DNA from: Benincasa hispida
Taxonomy: Eukaryota; Streptophyta; Magnoliopsida; Cucurbitales; Cucurbitaceae
Direction: 5' to 3'
Length of the DNA: 64,000 nucleotides
Assembly (NCBI RefSeq): GCF_009727055.1
Contig: NW_024064356.1
Location: 533,924 to 597,923, forward strand
In this document: one piece after another, positions 48,411-60,261 of the stretch
Layout: each line of letters opens with the position of its first letter
How positions within the stretch are numbered: the first letter of the stretch is position 1
Program-made: the position numbers and the translations under genes
Notes under the pieces: model-generated
What the model was told of the DNA's origin: nothing
The model's database searches: none
The model's input: the letters and a program-made list of their open reading frames with translations, nothing else

Positions 48411-50162
48411 TTATTTTGGTCCCATTTTTTTTTCCAAATTGATTTACAGAATTGGTGGAATTTTGCATCCTGTAAAAATTATATTCATATGATGAATGTT
48501 TTGTTGAATGTTTATAATCATTTGATGTTTTCAGGATTGACCATTTAGATTTTATTATATGTCATAATGTATGTCATATAGTAGAAATCTCACCATAGGT
48601 TATGCATAATTCATGCATTATTTGTATTATAAATGTTATAATATATAGTTGCATGATTTTATTTTTATAGCATGCTTACATATCATATAATATAAATATT
48701 ATAGTATATGCATGCATGTATTAATAATATATTCATGCATCATTTATATTATAAGAGTTATAATATATAGTATGGATGGATGGATGGTTATATGTTATTA
48801 ATTATTTCATTACTTTAATATATAAGTATTATATATGTTTAGTAATGAAATGAAATTGCATGAAGCATGATACTACTTTAGATATTTTTATAATTGCTAT
48901 ATTTTTACTAAGTGTGTCAATGAATGCAATTGTATGGTTTTAATTTATTTCATTTATTTTATAAAAGTTATAATTAAATAAAATTATAAATTAAAATCAA
49001 TAATACAAAATTGTATGCAAACCTCAGGTTAAAAATATCTTTTAAAATAGTTTTAAAATATGATTCACATAGACCTCAGATCGAATTTTTAATAAGATTA
49101 GAAATTAAGTTTAATCTTTTAATCAGTTTAATAGGATTAAATTGGTACTTAATTAAAAAATTAAATTTGTAGCAAATATATTTATAAGGGACCTTTTGTC
49201 TAAAGCTAGTTTTGTTTAGGCTGAGGTATTTAAGTTGACGGAAACATAACACCCCTAACTAAAAACTTACTTTGAAAGGTGAATTAGATAGATTTGCTAC
49301 AAGAATGCAATAGTTGATTGAGGTTTATTAAAAATTTTAATAAACATTAATCAAAGTTGTTTAACCATCTAACATAAGTGTTACTTTTGGACAAGTTTAA
49401 ACAATCACTTAGTTAAAATCAGTAGCCGGATTTTTCTAAGTTAACTAATACTAGGTAAAACATTCAATAGGAGAAAAATAGGATACATGATACTTCATTT
49501 TACCTTTTCACGTTTCTCTCTAAAAGTTCACATTATGAGATCTATACTCGACCTCGAAGCACCTTTGCTTGTGTCCCCCTAAAAATGGTGTATGTATAGG
49601 TTAATATCAAGGTGAATGGAGATAGTGTTTATACTAAGTGGGAGCAGAATGTGTGTCAATGCATCTCACGGTCTCTCCCATTAGTTTGTAGTAAAGTTTC
49701 ATGCTCGGCCTCGAGACACCTTTGCTTATGCCCCCTACAGATGGCATTTGCATGATTCTTTACTTCAAACTCTAGAAATGGATAGGGTTGCTTTTGTTTT
49801 TGTCCCAGTCGGTATTTCCCGACGGTTGGCTCATTGGGGCGAAACTCTAAAATCTAAAATGAGAGGTTACATTTACCAGAAAATGTTAAACGAGTTTATC
49901 AATTTCTGGACCAAACAATGGTGACTGATAGTTACAGTAACAAGGAATTATTCTGTCTGTTGGTTGAGATAGTCTCATTTCAATGAAGGGGCACCTGACC
50001 ACCCTACAGTGGATTTTGTCCTGTCTCACTGAAACATCATTGCAAAATAGATGTCACTTATGGTGCATTAGATTATTTTGCTAAACTTGATTGGATTTTG
50101 CAAATGGGTAAATGTATAGAGTATTAATATAAATTAATTGTATGGTTTTAGAAAATTATATT
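48411..50162 (+). other. Untranslated leader of the copia element
   Basis: About 1.75 kb between the primer-binding site and gag has no open frame of note. It is AT-rich up to about 49190. Two similar 55-bp blocks, at about 49538 and 49688, each read cgacctcg or cggcctcg followed by cacctttgctt and ccccct. They may be an old duplication inside the leader. A long leader of this kind is known from some plant copia families. Confidence 0.55.
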
Positions 50163-51400
50163 ATGACTTCCGCGACACTAAACTTACTCGTCGTCGACAA
50201 ACTTACCAGGGAAAATTATACTACGTGAAAAAACATAATCAACACAATTTTAACCATTGATGACTTTAGATTTGTCCTTATTGAGGATTGTCGTCCTGTA
50301 CCAACTCAAAATTCCACTCAAAACGTTCGAAAGACATATGAAGGTTGGGTATGGGAAAATGAGAAGGCCCAAACGTATGATAAGCCTTTCTGAAGTCTTA
50401 GCCAAGAAGCATTAGCCAATGATTACTGCCTGAGATCATGGAGTCCCTGTGTGGGATGTTCGGACAATCGTCTGCACAACTCAAGCATGGCACTCTAAAA
50501 CACATCTCTGATGCCCGTATGCAAATGAGGCATCTGTTAGAGAACATGTTCTCGATATGATGATCCATTTCGACGTGACGGAGATGAATCGGTCTGTGAT
50601 CGATGAGGCCAGTCAGATTAGCTTCATCTTGGAATCTTTCCCTGAAAGTTTTCTACAGTTTCGTAGCAATGGTGTTATGAACAGGATTAACTACAACCTG
50701 ACCACCTTGCTTAATGAGCTTCAGACATTTCAATCCTTAATGAATCCAAGAAACAATTAATTAAATTTAATTATATATGATATAGTTACTATAATGTATA
50801 TAATACATTATAATATAAAGTTTATTGGAGAGAAAATAAATATTTGAATATGATTCAAGGATTAACTATATTAATTTGATTCACATAATTAAATTTAATA
50901 TAAATGAGATTTATGTTAAATACCATTGATGAGAGAAGTAAAACTACAGGTTATATTGTATGTGATACAATATTAAACCATAAGTTATATGTTTTATGTC
51001 ATGTAACCTATAGTTTTTTATATTAATTTATTTATATATATATATATAATAATTTATTTAAATTATTTTTTATATTAATTTTAATTTTGAATTAAAGGGA
51101 GTGAAATAACTTCCTTCCCTCATCTCCACCTTGCTTAATGAGCTTCAGACATTTCGTCCTCCAAGAAGTTCTACAGAGGTTCGACCTCTAGGACTAAGTC
51201 TATACCTTCTTCTTCTGACATAAAAAAGTGGAAGAAGAAGAAAGGTGGAAAGGGGAAAGCTAACCCACCAGCTACTACCCAGAAGGGCAAGAAGGCCAAG
51301 GTTGCAAAGGGAATCTGTTTCCATTGTAACTATGAGAGACATTGAAAGAGGAACTGTCCCAAATACTTGGCAGAAAAGAAGAATGCTAAGCAAGGTAAAT
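50163..51400 (+). pseudogene. Copia gag pseudogene, split by an LTR fragment
   Basis: It opens with ATG and MTSATLNLLVVDKL, and soon meets stops. Readable pieces are the segment with TIDDFRFVLIEDC near 50255, an LKHISDARMQMRHLLEN stretch near 50500, and the 67-residue frame at 50557-50760 with SFILESFPESFLQF and NLTTLLNELQTF. This is the UBN2-type gag of plant copia elements. At about 50756-51123 an LTR piece interrupts it; gag then resumes with a repeated LLNELQTF block, a lysine-rich linker and a CCHC knuckle at 51316-51357 in which one codon is now a stop. Confidence 0.85.
50756..51123 (+). repeat. LTR fragment inserted in gag
   Basis: About 370 bp match the AT-rich middle of the 3' LTR at roughly 56210-56550, in the same orientation. 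The last 60 bases, including aattaaagggagtgaaataac, are nearly identical. The fragment lies between two copies of a 30-bp gag block (50702-50731 and 51126-51155). It lacks LTR ends, so it did not arise by normal integration. Confidence 0.85.
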
Positions 51401-52900
51401 GTGATTTACTTGTATTGGAGACTTGTTCAGTGGAGAATGATGATTCAGCCTGGATAATTGATCCAAGCGCCATTAACCATGTTTATTCTTTATTTCAGAT
51501 AATTAGTTCCTGGCGGCAACTGGAAGTTGGGGAGATGACGATGCATGTTGAAACTAGGCACATCGTTTAAACTGTGGAAATGGAAGGGCTCCAGCTTACT
51601 TTACAAAATTGTTATATTTTATTAGAAAATGTATTTTTTTTTTCTTGAATTAAAGAGGAACTTAATTTTTATAAAATGTTTGATTGAACAAAACTATTTT
51701 GTACATTTCTCTGTAAATAAAGCGTTTATTTCCAAGAATGGTATAGATCTTTGTTCTGCTAAGCTGTAAAATAACTTATGTGCTAAGACCATTAGCAACT
51801 AAAACCCTCCAAAACATTGAAATGTTTAAAACCGCGGTAACTCAAAATAAAAGGCTTAAAATTTCTCCTAAAGAAAATGCTCGTCTTTGACATCTAAGGT
51901 TAGGGCACGTCAATCTCAATAGGATTGAGAGATTGGTTAAGAATGGACTTCTAAACGAGTTAAAAGAAAATTCTTTACCTGTATGTGAGTCATGATTTGA
52001 AAGTAAAATAACTAAAAGATCTTTTACTGGAAAATGTCATAAGGCCAAATAACCCATAGAGCTTGTACATTCAGACCTTTGTGGTCCAATGAATGTTAGA
52101 GAAAGATGAGGGTTTGAATATTTCATCACTTTTATTGATGATTATTTAAGATATGGGTATACTTTTTTAATGCATAGAAGTCTGGAGCTTTTGAAAAGTT
52201 CAAAGAGTTTAAGGTTGAAGTTGAAAATGCATTAAATAAAACTACAAATACATTTTGATTTAATCGAGGTAGAGAGTTTTTGGATCATACATTTCAAAAC
52301 CATTTAATAGAACATAGAACTATATCCCAACTCTCAGTATCTAGTATACCTTAACAGAATGGTGTATAATAAAGGAGAAATTGAACCCTGTTGGACATGG
52401 TTGTCTATAATGAGTTATGCTTCCCTACCATACTCGTTTTAGGGTTATGCAGTACAGGCTACAACTTATAATTTGAATTGCGTTCCATCCAAGAGTGTTA
52501 CAAGAGCACCTTTGGAATTATGGAATGATCGTAAAGCTAATTTACGCCATTTCAGGATCTAGGGTTGCCCAGCACATGTGCTTGAGGCAAATCCTAAGAA
52601 ATTGGAACCTCGTTTAAAATTGTGTCTATTTGTAGATTACCCTAAAGGAATGAGAGGTGGTTACTTTTATGATCCTAAAGAAAATAAAATGTTTGTGTTG
52701 ATAAATGCTACATTTCTAGAAGAGGACCACATAAGGGAGCATAAACCTCACAATAAGATTGTGTTGAATGAACTTTCCTAGGAAACTACTGAACCTTCAA
52801 CAAGAGTTATTGAATAACTCAACACCTTAACAAGAGTTGTTGAAGTTGGTTCATCTAGTAAGTCAAATCCACCTCAAATGTTAAAGGAACCTTAACGTAG
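51401..52900 (+). pseudogene. Copia protease and integrase region, decayed
   Basis: A protease relic with WIIDPSAINHV sits near 51448-51482; the usual active-site D-[ST]-G-A is changed to DPSA. The pre-integrase zinc region (HLRLGHVNLNRIERLVKNGL) starts near 51890. The integrase core is readable at HSDLCGPMN near 52067 and ITFIDDYLRYGYTF near 52125. The C-terminal part is the 67-residue frame 52578-52781 with LKLCLFVDYPKGMRGGYFYD. Many stops separate these pieces. Integrase would have inserted the cDNA into the genome. Confidence 0.85.
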
Positions 52901-53870
52901 TTGGAGGGTTGCGAACTCGCTTGTCCGTTATATGGGTTTAACAGAAATCCTAGCTATGGTAGCTGACAAAGATGTTGAGGATCCATTTTCTTACAAGAAG
53001 GCAATGGAAGATGTTGACAAAGATGAGTGGATCAAAGCTATGGATCTCGAAATGGAGTCTATATACTTCAATTATGTTTTGGAACTTATAGATCAACCTG
53101 ATGGTATTAAACCTATAGGTTGCAAATGGATCTACAAGAGAAAACGAGGTGCTGATGGGAAGGTGAAAACCTTCAAGGCTAGACTTGTGGCAAAGGGTTA
53201 TACCTAAGTTGAAGGAGTCGACTATGAGGAGACATTCTCATCTGTTGCCATGTTGAAGTCTATATGTATCCTCCTATCCATTGCCTTATATTATGACTAT
53301 GAGATCTGGCAAATGGATGTCAAGAATGCCTTTCTGAATGGAAATCTTGAGGAGTCCATTTATATAGAGCAGCTTAAAGGATTCATAACTCAAGGTTAAG
53401 AGAAAAAGGTTTGTAAGCTAAATCGGTCCATCTATCGATTGACGCAAACTTCTTGATCTTGGAATATAAGATTTGATACTGCAATCAAATCTTATATGGC
53501 TTTGATCAAAATGTTGATGAGCTTGTGTTTACAAGAGAATCACAAGTAGTTCAGTAGCTTTTCTAGTACAATATCTAGACGATATCCTACTCATTGGGAA
53601 TGATGTAGGTCTACTGACTAAAATTAAGAATTAGCTAGCGACCCAATTCTAAATGAAAGATTTGGGAGAGACGTAGTTTGTTCTGTGAATTCAGATATTT
53701 AGAGATTGAAAGAACAAAACGCTAGTCCTATCTCGGGCGTCATACATTGACAAGATGCTTGTCAAATTTTCGATGCAGAACTTCAATAAGGGTTTACTTC
53801 ATTTCTGACATGGAGATATATTGTCTAAGGAATAATGTCCTAAGACACTTTAAGAGGTTGAGGAAATGTG
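52901..53870 (+). pseudogene. Copia reverse transcriptase, decayed
   Basis: The frame 52932-53207 carries the RT entry region with WIKAMDLEMESIYFN and then KPIGCKWIYKRKRGADGKVK. After a stop it continues with EGVDYEETFSSVA near 53213 and a MDVKNAFLNGNLEESI block near 53312-53360. The catalytic motif is YLDD at 53572-53583, a variant of the usual copia YVDD. Stops interrupt it at several places. Spacing and motif order fit Ty1/copia RT. Confidence 0.88.
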
Positions 53871-54548
53871 ACGGATCCCCTATGATCGACTGTTGGCAGG
53901 CCTAGTATCTACTATACAGTGGGGATAGTCAGTAGATATCAGTCTAATCCAGGATTTGATTACTGGATCGCTGTTAAGAATATCCTCTAATATCTATGGA
54001 GAACGCATGACTATATGCTTGTGTATAGTTCTAAGGATTTGATGCCTATGGGATACACAGACTATGATTTTCAGACTGATAAGGATCCTAAGAAATCCAC
54101 ATTAGGATCAGTGTTCACTCTTAACGGAGGAGCAGTAGTTTGAAGGTGCATCAAGTAAGGGTGCATTGTTGACTCCACCATGAAGCTTGAGTACGTAACA
54201 GCTTGTGAAGTTACTAAGGAAGCTGTGTGGCTCAGGAAATTTTTGACAGATCTGGAAGTGGTTCCAAACATGTCAAAGTTCATCACCCTTTTATTGTGAT
54301 AATAGTGGTGTTGTGGCTAATTCCCGAGAGCCTCAGAGTCACAAACACGATAAGCATATAAAGCGAAAGTATCATCTCATCCGAGAGATTGTGCATCGAT
54401 GGGACGTGATTGTCACGTAAATAGCTTTGGAGCACAAGATTGTTGATCCGTTTACAAAGACTTTCACGAAGAAGGTGTTTGAGGGTCACCTGCAGAGTAT
54501 AGGTCTATGGGACAGACCACATTTAGTCTAGAGAAAGTGAGAGATTTT
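53871..54548 (+). pseudogene. Copia RNase H and pol C-terminus, decayed
   Basis: The RNase H signature is readable from about 54050: GYTDYDFQTDKDPKKSTLGS, followed by VFTLNGGAVV, then ACEVTKEAVWLRKFLTDLEV to about 54260. A matching but shorter copy lies at 36470. RNase H would remove the RNA template during cDNA synthesis. In-frame stops include those next to RCIK and before GCIVDS. The copia sequence stops matching its relative shortly after gaaagtgagaga near 54545. Confidence 0.85.
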
Positions 54549-54746
54549 CCCGAATATCCATCATCAGCCAACCCCCTTTCCTGGCTTTTGTTCTACTAGC
54601 AGTAAGCTCTGCTCCCTCCAGTTCGATTAATTCCGGATTTTGATACCTCTGACGACCATCCAAGGTTTCATGAGTGCTCCTATTCTGTTAGTTATGACTT
54701 TTCGTTTGACATTTTAGCTGAGCATTCGGGGCATAAGGGCCTGCGG
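54549..54746 (+). other. Gene-like fragment of unknown origin, left of the adapter
   Basis: It matches neither the copia relative at 36780-36897 nor any LTR. Two overlapping frames look coding: one at 54551-54643 with SQPPFLAFVLLAV, and another at 54606-54746 with DFDTSDDHPRFHECSYSVSY. A one-base shift would join them. I do not recognise the protein. The segment ends exactly at the Nextera adapter, so it may come from elsewhere in the genome. Confidence 0.5.
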
Positions 54747-54784
54747 CTGTCTCTTATACACATCTAGATGTGTATAAGAGACAG
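54747..54784. other. Nextera mate-pair junction adapter (two Tn5 mosaic ends)
   Basis: Positions 54747-54765 read CTGTCTCTTATACACATCT and 54766-54784 are its exact reverse complement, giving a perfect 38-bp palindrome. This is the Tn5 transposase 19-bp mosaic end used in Nextera kits, in the head-to-head form produced when mate-pair fragments are circularised. It is not plant DNA. Its presence means an untrimmed read, or a gap filled from one, entered the assembly. Confidence 0.97.
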
Positions 54785-54837
54785 TTCTGACACTGGTGCA
54801 TTTGAGTTTGCTAAGCGCTTTTCTTTTTCTTTTTTAG

Positions 54838-54982
54838 TGGTTCTTCTTCATTTGAAACAGTTGATTCATATGCTTTTGTCTCAGCGGATGAAACAGCATA
54901 TTTAGATGCAGCAGATGGGGATGCGCCTTATTCTTATCCTCTTTCTTCGGCTGCTTCAGTGAATGCACCAACGCATAAGTAA
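54838..54982 (+). pseudogene. Possible last exon of an unidentified host gene
   Basis: A typical 3' splice site precedes it: a branch-point-like tttgctaag, then a T/C-rich tract and ag at 54836-54837. The frame from 54839 has 47 codons and a stop at 54980-54982. It contains ETVDSYAFVSADE and ends SAASVNAPTHK. It is acidic and serine/alanine-rich and I do not recognise it. It lies between copia RNase H and the polypurine tract, where no exon belongs. It is either captured gene sequence or, given the adapter 54 bp upstream, a misjoined piece. Confidence 0.45.
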
Positions 54983-55098
54983 GAAGAGAGATAAGGGTTG
55001 TTAGGGTATGTTATGCCCTAATTTAGGGCTTTATGTACTTGTATATTAGTATGACTTTGATATTGTACACCTCACTAGCTTTAGGTCAAGTGGGAGAT

Positions 55099-57006
55099 TG
55101 TTGGGGTTGATGCCCTAAATCTCGTAGAGTCCTGTAGTTTGTAAATGTGTTGTACAAAGATTTTATTTATTTAATAAAATATGAGATATTTTATTTGACA
55201 TTTAGTAGCATTATACCCACAAACCAATAAAGTAACATCCAAGGTTATCATTTGTAGCTTAAACTTGTATGTAGAAACATACGGGTGCAACATGTTTAAG
55301 TGATAACCTAAATGGTTTGTAGTAGATGGATAAGTCTGGATACCTTGTCCTTGTGACACTACGAATACGATTCACTTTGTAGATATTCGATTGTTCTAAA
55401 GTGCTACAATGATCTAATCATGATCATTCATGTAGAGACATGTGAGCAGGGGTGTTCTATATAAAGGAGTTTATATAGGACCGGACCACGAAATGACAAG
55501 TCTCATTATATAACGTCGTTCATAATGGAGACTTACATTTCACTAGGATGACCATAGGTGACATGACCTGAATCCCGAGTGAGTTGTGAACATATAAAGA
55601 CAGTCCTTTGATTTATATGGGTGAGAATGATCAGATCATTGACTCAAAAAGTCTATCATTTTGGGGTTTGTTCTGATTGGGGAGCTGGAAACACAGCTAC
55701 ACAAGACGGAATTCACTCTTTCCTTGACATTGGGTAAGTAGATAAATTGCTCCCTTAAGAGCTGATTCTGGGACTTGAACAATGTGGCGCCACACCCTCT
55801 TTTGACCCGAGAGGAGTTTGATCATAGTTGGACTATGACTTATTATTCATTAGAGGGATCAGTAATACTTAAAGGAGTTAGATGTAATTATAGAGGCAAA
55901 ACAGTAATTTTGACCTAGCTGTACTTACGAACAATTTGTGAAGGATCATCACCCTGTTGACTGGTTATATCCAATAGACACATAAATATATCTGTAGTAC
56001 GAAGAGTGCAGCTGTCAGTCTTTAGTAGAGTGTCCAACAGTTAATGGATGTTGAATAATTTAATTAAAATAGTTTAATTAATTATTCAAGTACCATTGAA
56101 GCTTCAAGCTACAAGTCCATGAGGTCCTCTCTGTAGCTCAATAAGGATTAAATGAGAACTAATTTTGAATTAATTTGAATTGTTCAAATTATTTGAGGGA
56201 ATTAATTATATCACATATAATTAATTAAATTTAATTATATATGATATAGTTACTATAAATATAAAGTTTATTGGAGAGAATAAATATTTGAATATAATTC
56301 AAGTATTAACTATATGAATTTGATTCATATAATTAAATTTAATATAAATGAGATTTATATTAAATATCATTAATGAGAGAAGTAAAACTACAGGTTATAT
56401 TGTATGTGATACAATATTAAACCATAAGTTATATGTTTTATGTCATGTAACCTATAGTTATATATATATATATAATTTATTTAAATTATTTTTTATATTA
56501 ATTTTAATTTTGAATTAAAGGGAGTGAAATAACTTCCTTCCTTCATCTTTCTCAAATTACGTAATGAGTGGGAGGTTACATGAGATTTGATGGGTGATCT
56601 TTTTTTTTACAGAGGGAATTACATAGAGAGGATACAAAAGGATTCTTTGACAGGAAAAAAAGATCCCTTTCCTCTCAATCTCTCCCACTCTTCCAAATAT
56701 CTAAGAGCTCACAAACTCTTAGGGATTCTCATCCCAATGTATCATACAAGAGGTTTCAATTGGTGGTGTCCAATTTAGTTGGTTTGTGTTTTGTTCATGA
56801 TCAATTTTGGATCAATTTTGGAGAAGAAGATTCGTGAAGAAAGTTCTTCAAAGGTAAGGGTTTCTTAGAACCCTAATATCTTTTTCCTTTTTCTTGTTCA
56901 ATTTGCATGCTATAAATTTTAATTGAATTGCATAATTGTTTTTGTGTAAAAACAAAATTGGGACTGATCCTCACGTTCCCACTAAGAACCTTCACAGGTT
57001 CCTTCT
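55099..57006 (+). repeat. 3' LTR of the copia element at 46462
   Basis: A polypurine tract (caagtgggaga) is followed by TGTTGGGGTTGATGCCC. The LTR ends near ggttccttct, where the other copies end in ttcctTCA, so its last base has changed or the end is slightly off. It aligns with 46462-48395 throughout but with many differences. It is the closest relative of the LTR piece in gag. Confidence 0.85.
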
Positions 57007-59933
57007 TATTATCTATTTATTAATTATTTTTTATAAAAAAAATACATTCTATCCTCAAATATATAATTCATAAAATTGTAAAAAAAGAAGAGGAGATAAT
57101 TAAAATAGGAGAAAATATATATTGTATTAGGGAATAATTGTAAAATTATTTTATTTTATTAATTAAAGAAATTAGAAAAAAAGTCCTATAACATACTTTG
57201 TATTAGTTAATACCATAAATTTATTTTGTCAGCAACGAGTAAGAGAACATTTATATTATAGAATGAGATTCTAAAAAACAAAGAAATCAGAAGATTAAAT
57301 TAATATTAATAATCTCTCCCTAAATATATTCTAACTCCTCTCTCTATATCTTAATTTTCCCCTAAATATCTTGTTCATATCTCTCTTTCATATTTTTTTT
57401 CTATTTTATTTTGCATTGGAAAAGAAAAAATTAAAACAAGTATTAGTTTTTAAAGTGGATTTCCACTCTTATTTAAGAAAAGATCGAGTTTGAAAATTAA
57501 TATGTTGTTAAAACTTTTTATTAACACATGTACAAAATCTTTTGATTGTATTTGATTGAAAAAATCAATAACAAATTTTTAAGACCAATCATAAATCTCA
57601 AGGGAACATCAGTAAAAAAAATAAAATAAAATAAAATAAATCTCAAGTGAACGCTAAAAGAGAATAAAATTCCAAAATTATACTATTTTATTAATTTAAG
57701 AAAAGTGGAATAAAATTTTTCATCATCTTGATTCTCACTTTGTCACTATGATTGGAAGTGAATAATTATATATATATAAATTTATTTTCATGTTGCCAAA
57801 AATAAGAAATAGGGGAGAGAGAACTTACAACAAATACAATATATATATATATAGATGAAAGTTTCATAAGAACTCATTGAAAATCAGTTTACATGAGAAA
57901 ATAATATTCTCCAGTGTTGCATTCTCATATCTTACCGTCGGTTCCTCCAATCTCTCAATCCTCACATCTTTATAGATCAAAGTAGTAAGAAGAGAACAAA
58001 TATAATAAACAATCTCAATCTCGACATATGTATTTTGGGTACCATCCATAATTGAAGTCTTCTAACCATAGAGTTACAAATAGAGCAAATTTGAGAAGCA
58101 ACTATCATAAACATATGTGGTGTTGCACCAAAAGTATCAAAATTCCTAAAAGAAAACAAATGCAAAAATTGGAGATTACCTTGATTATTAGAAGAGACAT
58201 AGCCTCCTTTATAGATTTGCACAAAAGTGTGTTTTGTTGAAAATGATTTTATTTGTGATTGATATAAGTAGTTTTTTCTCCAAATATGGCAATATAAAGA
58301 GATATAAGGTTTTTTTTTTAAAAAAAAAAGGTTAAAAATGAACGTAAAATTAAAAAAACAAAGATATTGCATTATATGGTTAGGATTTTGTCATGAGGTG
58401 TGAGTATAAGATACGTAATTACCATGGAAGAATGTGAATATGAGGGTAAAATGGACATTAATAAAAAGGGTAGCGGCAAAGAGGGAAGTGTAAAAAAATT
58501 CTTCCCTTTTTGACCCCTTTTAATGTAGTAGAGATAGAGATTCCTTGTTGAAAATATTTAATACTATTTATTTATTATTTTTATTTTAAGTTTCACCTAA
58601 ACTCGAATTTCTAACTTGTTTTTGTTTGTTTCTATATGACTTTAACCTGACGATTTATATTTAGTTTTGTAAAAATATTTAATATTCGTCTTTTTATCAA
58701 AGTATAATAGAGAAAAATTCAAACTACATATCTCTTAGTTGTCTTCACATACACTTGAGCTAAGTTTATTTTTTGCATATTTAATATCTTTGTCTTTATA
58801 TATGTTATAATTATTTTTTATATTATTTTTTCTTATAAATATCAATTTGGTGGTTTTGAGTTAATTTTCTTTGTACTTATTTCATCACAATAAAATAATA
58901 ATTATTAAGATTATTTTTAAATAAATAAAAATAAGTCAACTTATTTATAAATATAGCAAATGTCATTATCAATCCGTGATAAACCACGATAAACATCTAT
59001 CAATGTCAATGATTGATGTCTATCACGGTCTATCTCTGATAGACATTTTGCTAGACTTAAAAATATTTCCAACAGTTTTACCATTTAAAATAATTATCTT
59101 AAAATGTATAAAGTTTTAAATAATTTTAACCTTTCCATTTTATTAAATTAAAATTTCAGTTTGAATAGTCACATAATTAATACTCTATCTAAATCAAAGT
59201 AGAAAATTTCCCTCAAACCAGTTTAACAAAAATCACACAAAATATAACTAACAAATAAGTTGCAGTCGATTCATAAAAATGCCCAAATAATCTAATTTAA
59301 AAAAATTACTTGAACATATAGTCATAGAATCAAATGGGCGAATAATCCCCAAAAAAAAGAAAAAAAAAAAAAAAGAAAAAGAAAAAATGGAACGAAATAA
59401 AAAGCATAATTCAAAGAATTAATACCTATAAAAAAAATAATATCATTTATCTTTATTTTAATATTTATTACTATAAAAAAGGAGGAACATTTTTCTTTTA
59501 TGTCATTTTTAATATTACCACCCATGTAAATCATTTTTATAGTATAATTTATGGGACAATTAGGTTTAAAGTATTAATAGATATAATATAATGCAACAAA
59601 ATTTGCATTTTTAACAAAATTTAGATTCATCTCTCGGATTCTGTTAGTGATAAACTATATCACTAAGAGGGGTCTATAGCGATAGAGTCTGTCATTGATA
59701 GATTTTTACTAAATTTGGAATTCTTTGAAAATGTTGTTATACACTTAATTATTAGCTCTAAAAACACTACTTAGTGAAATTATCCATCATTTAAATTTAT
59801 TAAAAAAAATTGTTATCAACACTAGTTTCTAAATTAGGAAAATTAGAGTCATTTGATCTAGTCTAGTCAATTGGTTAGAGCGCATATAGATAAAGGCAAT
59901 GGTTAACATAATATTAAGGGAAAATGCCAGAAT
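57007..59933. repeat. Non-coding AT-rich stretch with two MITE fragments
   Basis: No gene is visible; frames such as 57977-58372 (minus) show no recognisable motif. Fragments of the gtctatc MITE family lie at about 58925-59100 (gataaacatctatcaatgtc, atctctgatagacatttt) and 59585-59740 (gataaactatatcactaaga, gtctgtcattgataga). An A/G-rich run is at about 59349-59387. Confidence 0.45.
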
Positions 59934-60261
59934 TGTGGTGAAATTGAGGAGCACAACGGGAACACGGATATGGAGAAAATATAATATAATAATATTTTAT
60001 ATAATAATAATAAATAAATAAAATAACATAAAATTATAAAATTGGATAATATGTAAATTAAAGTGGATTTCTCACCAATTTATATATAAATTTAAGATCT
60101 ACCAAATGCCATTATTTATAGGCAAAATGACAAGTAGGATATGGACTTATATGGACATCAAACATGAATAATTATAAGGCACATGGAAGACATGAAGGGT
60201 GACATATGGTTTTGGGACACTAAGCAATGGGTATCTATTTATTATTATAATATTTATAATA
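59934..60261 (-). repeat. 3' LTR of the right-hand copia element
   Basis: It starts tgtggtgaaattgagg and ends atatttataata in plus orientation, and aligns with 14539-14905 with a few small deletions (328 against 367 bp). The polypurine tract ctccccctcag lies at 60262-60272 on the internal side. The TATA region is changed (attatttata near 60111). Confidence 0.85.

Larger units (their letters stand above)
46462..57006 (+). mobile_element. Degenerate copia retrotransposon with ~1.9-kb LTRs
   Basis: The order is 5' LTR, decayed primer-binding site, long leader, gag, protease, integrase, RT, RNase H, a foreign gene-like segment, polypurine tract and 3' LTR. Integrase before RT is the Ty1/copia order. 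The coding part has dozens of stops and cannot work. The two LTRs differ at many places and no matching target duplication is visible (gacta before, tatta after), so the element is old or the two ends come from different copies. The Nextera adapter at 54747 is a further reason to doubt that the two halves are really contiguous. Confidence 0.8.

Noticed and set aside
57977..58372. 131-codon minus-strand frame
   Set aside because: Its composition is that of AT-rich DNA (many F, L, I), it has no known motif, and overlapping frames are equally open.
59862..59890. tRNA-like words (caattggttagagcgcat)
   Set aside because: Only a D-arm-like stretch is present; no anticodon stem or T-arm follows.
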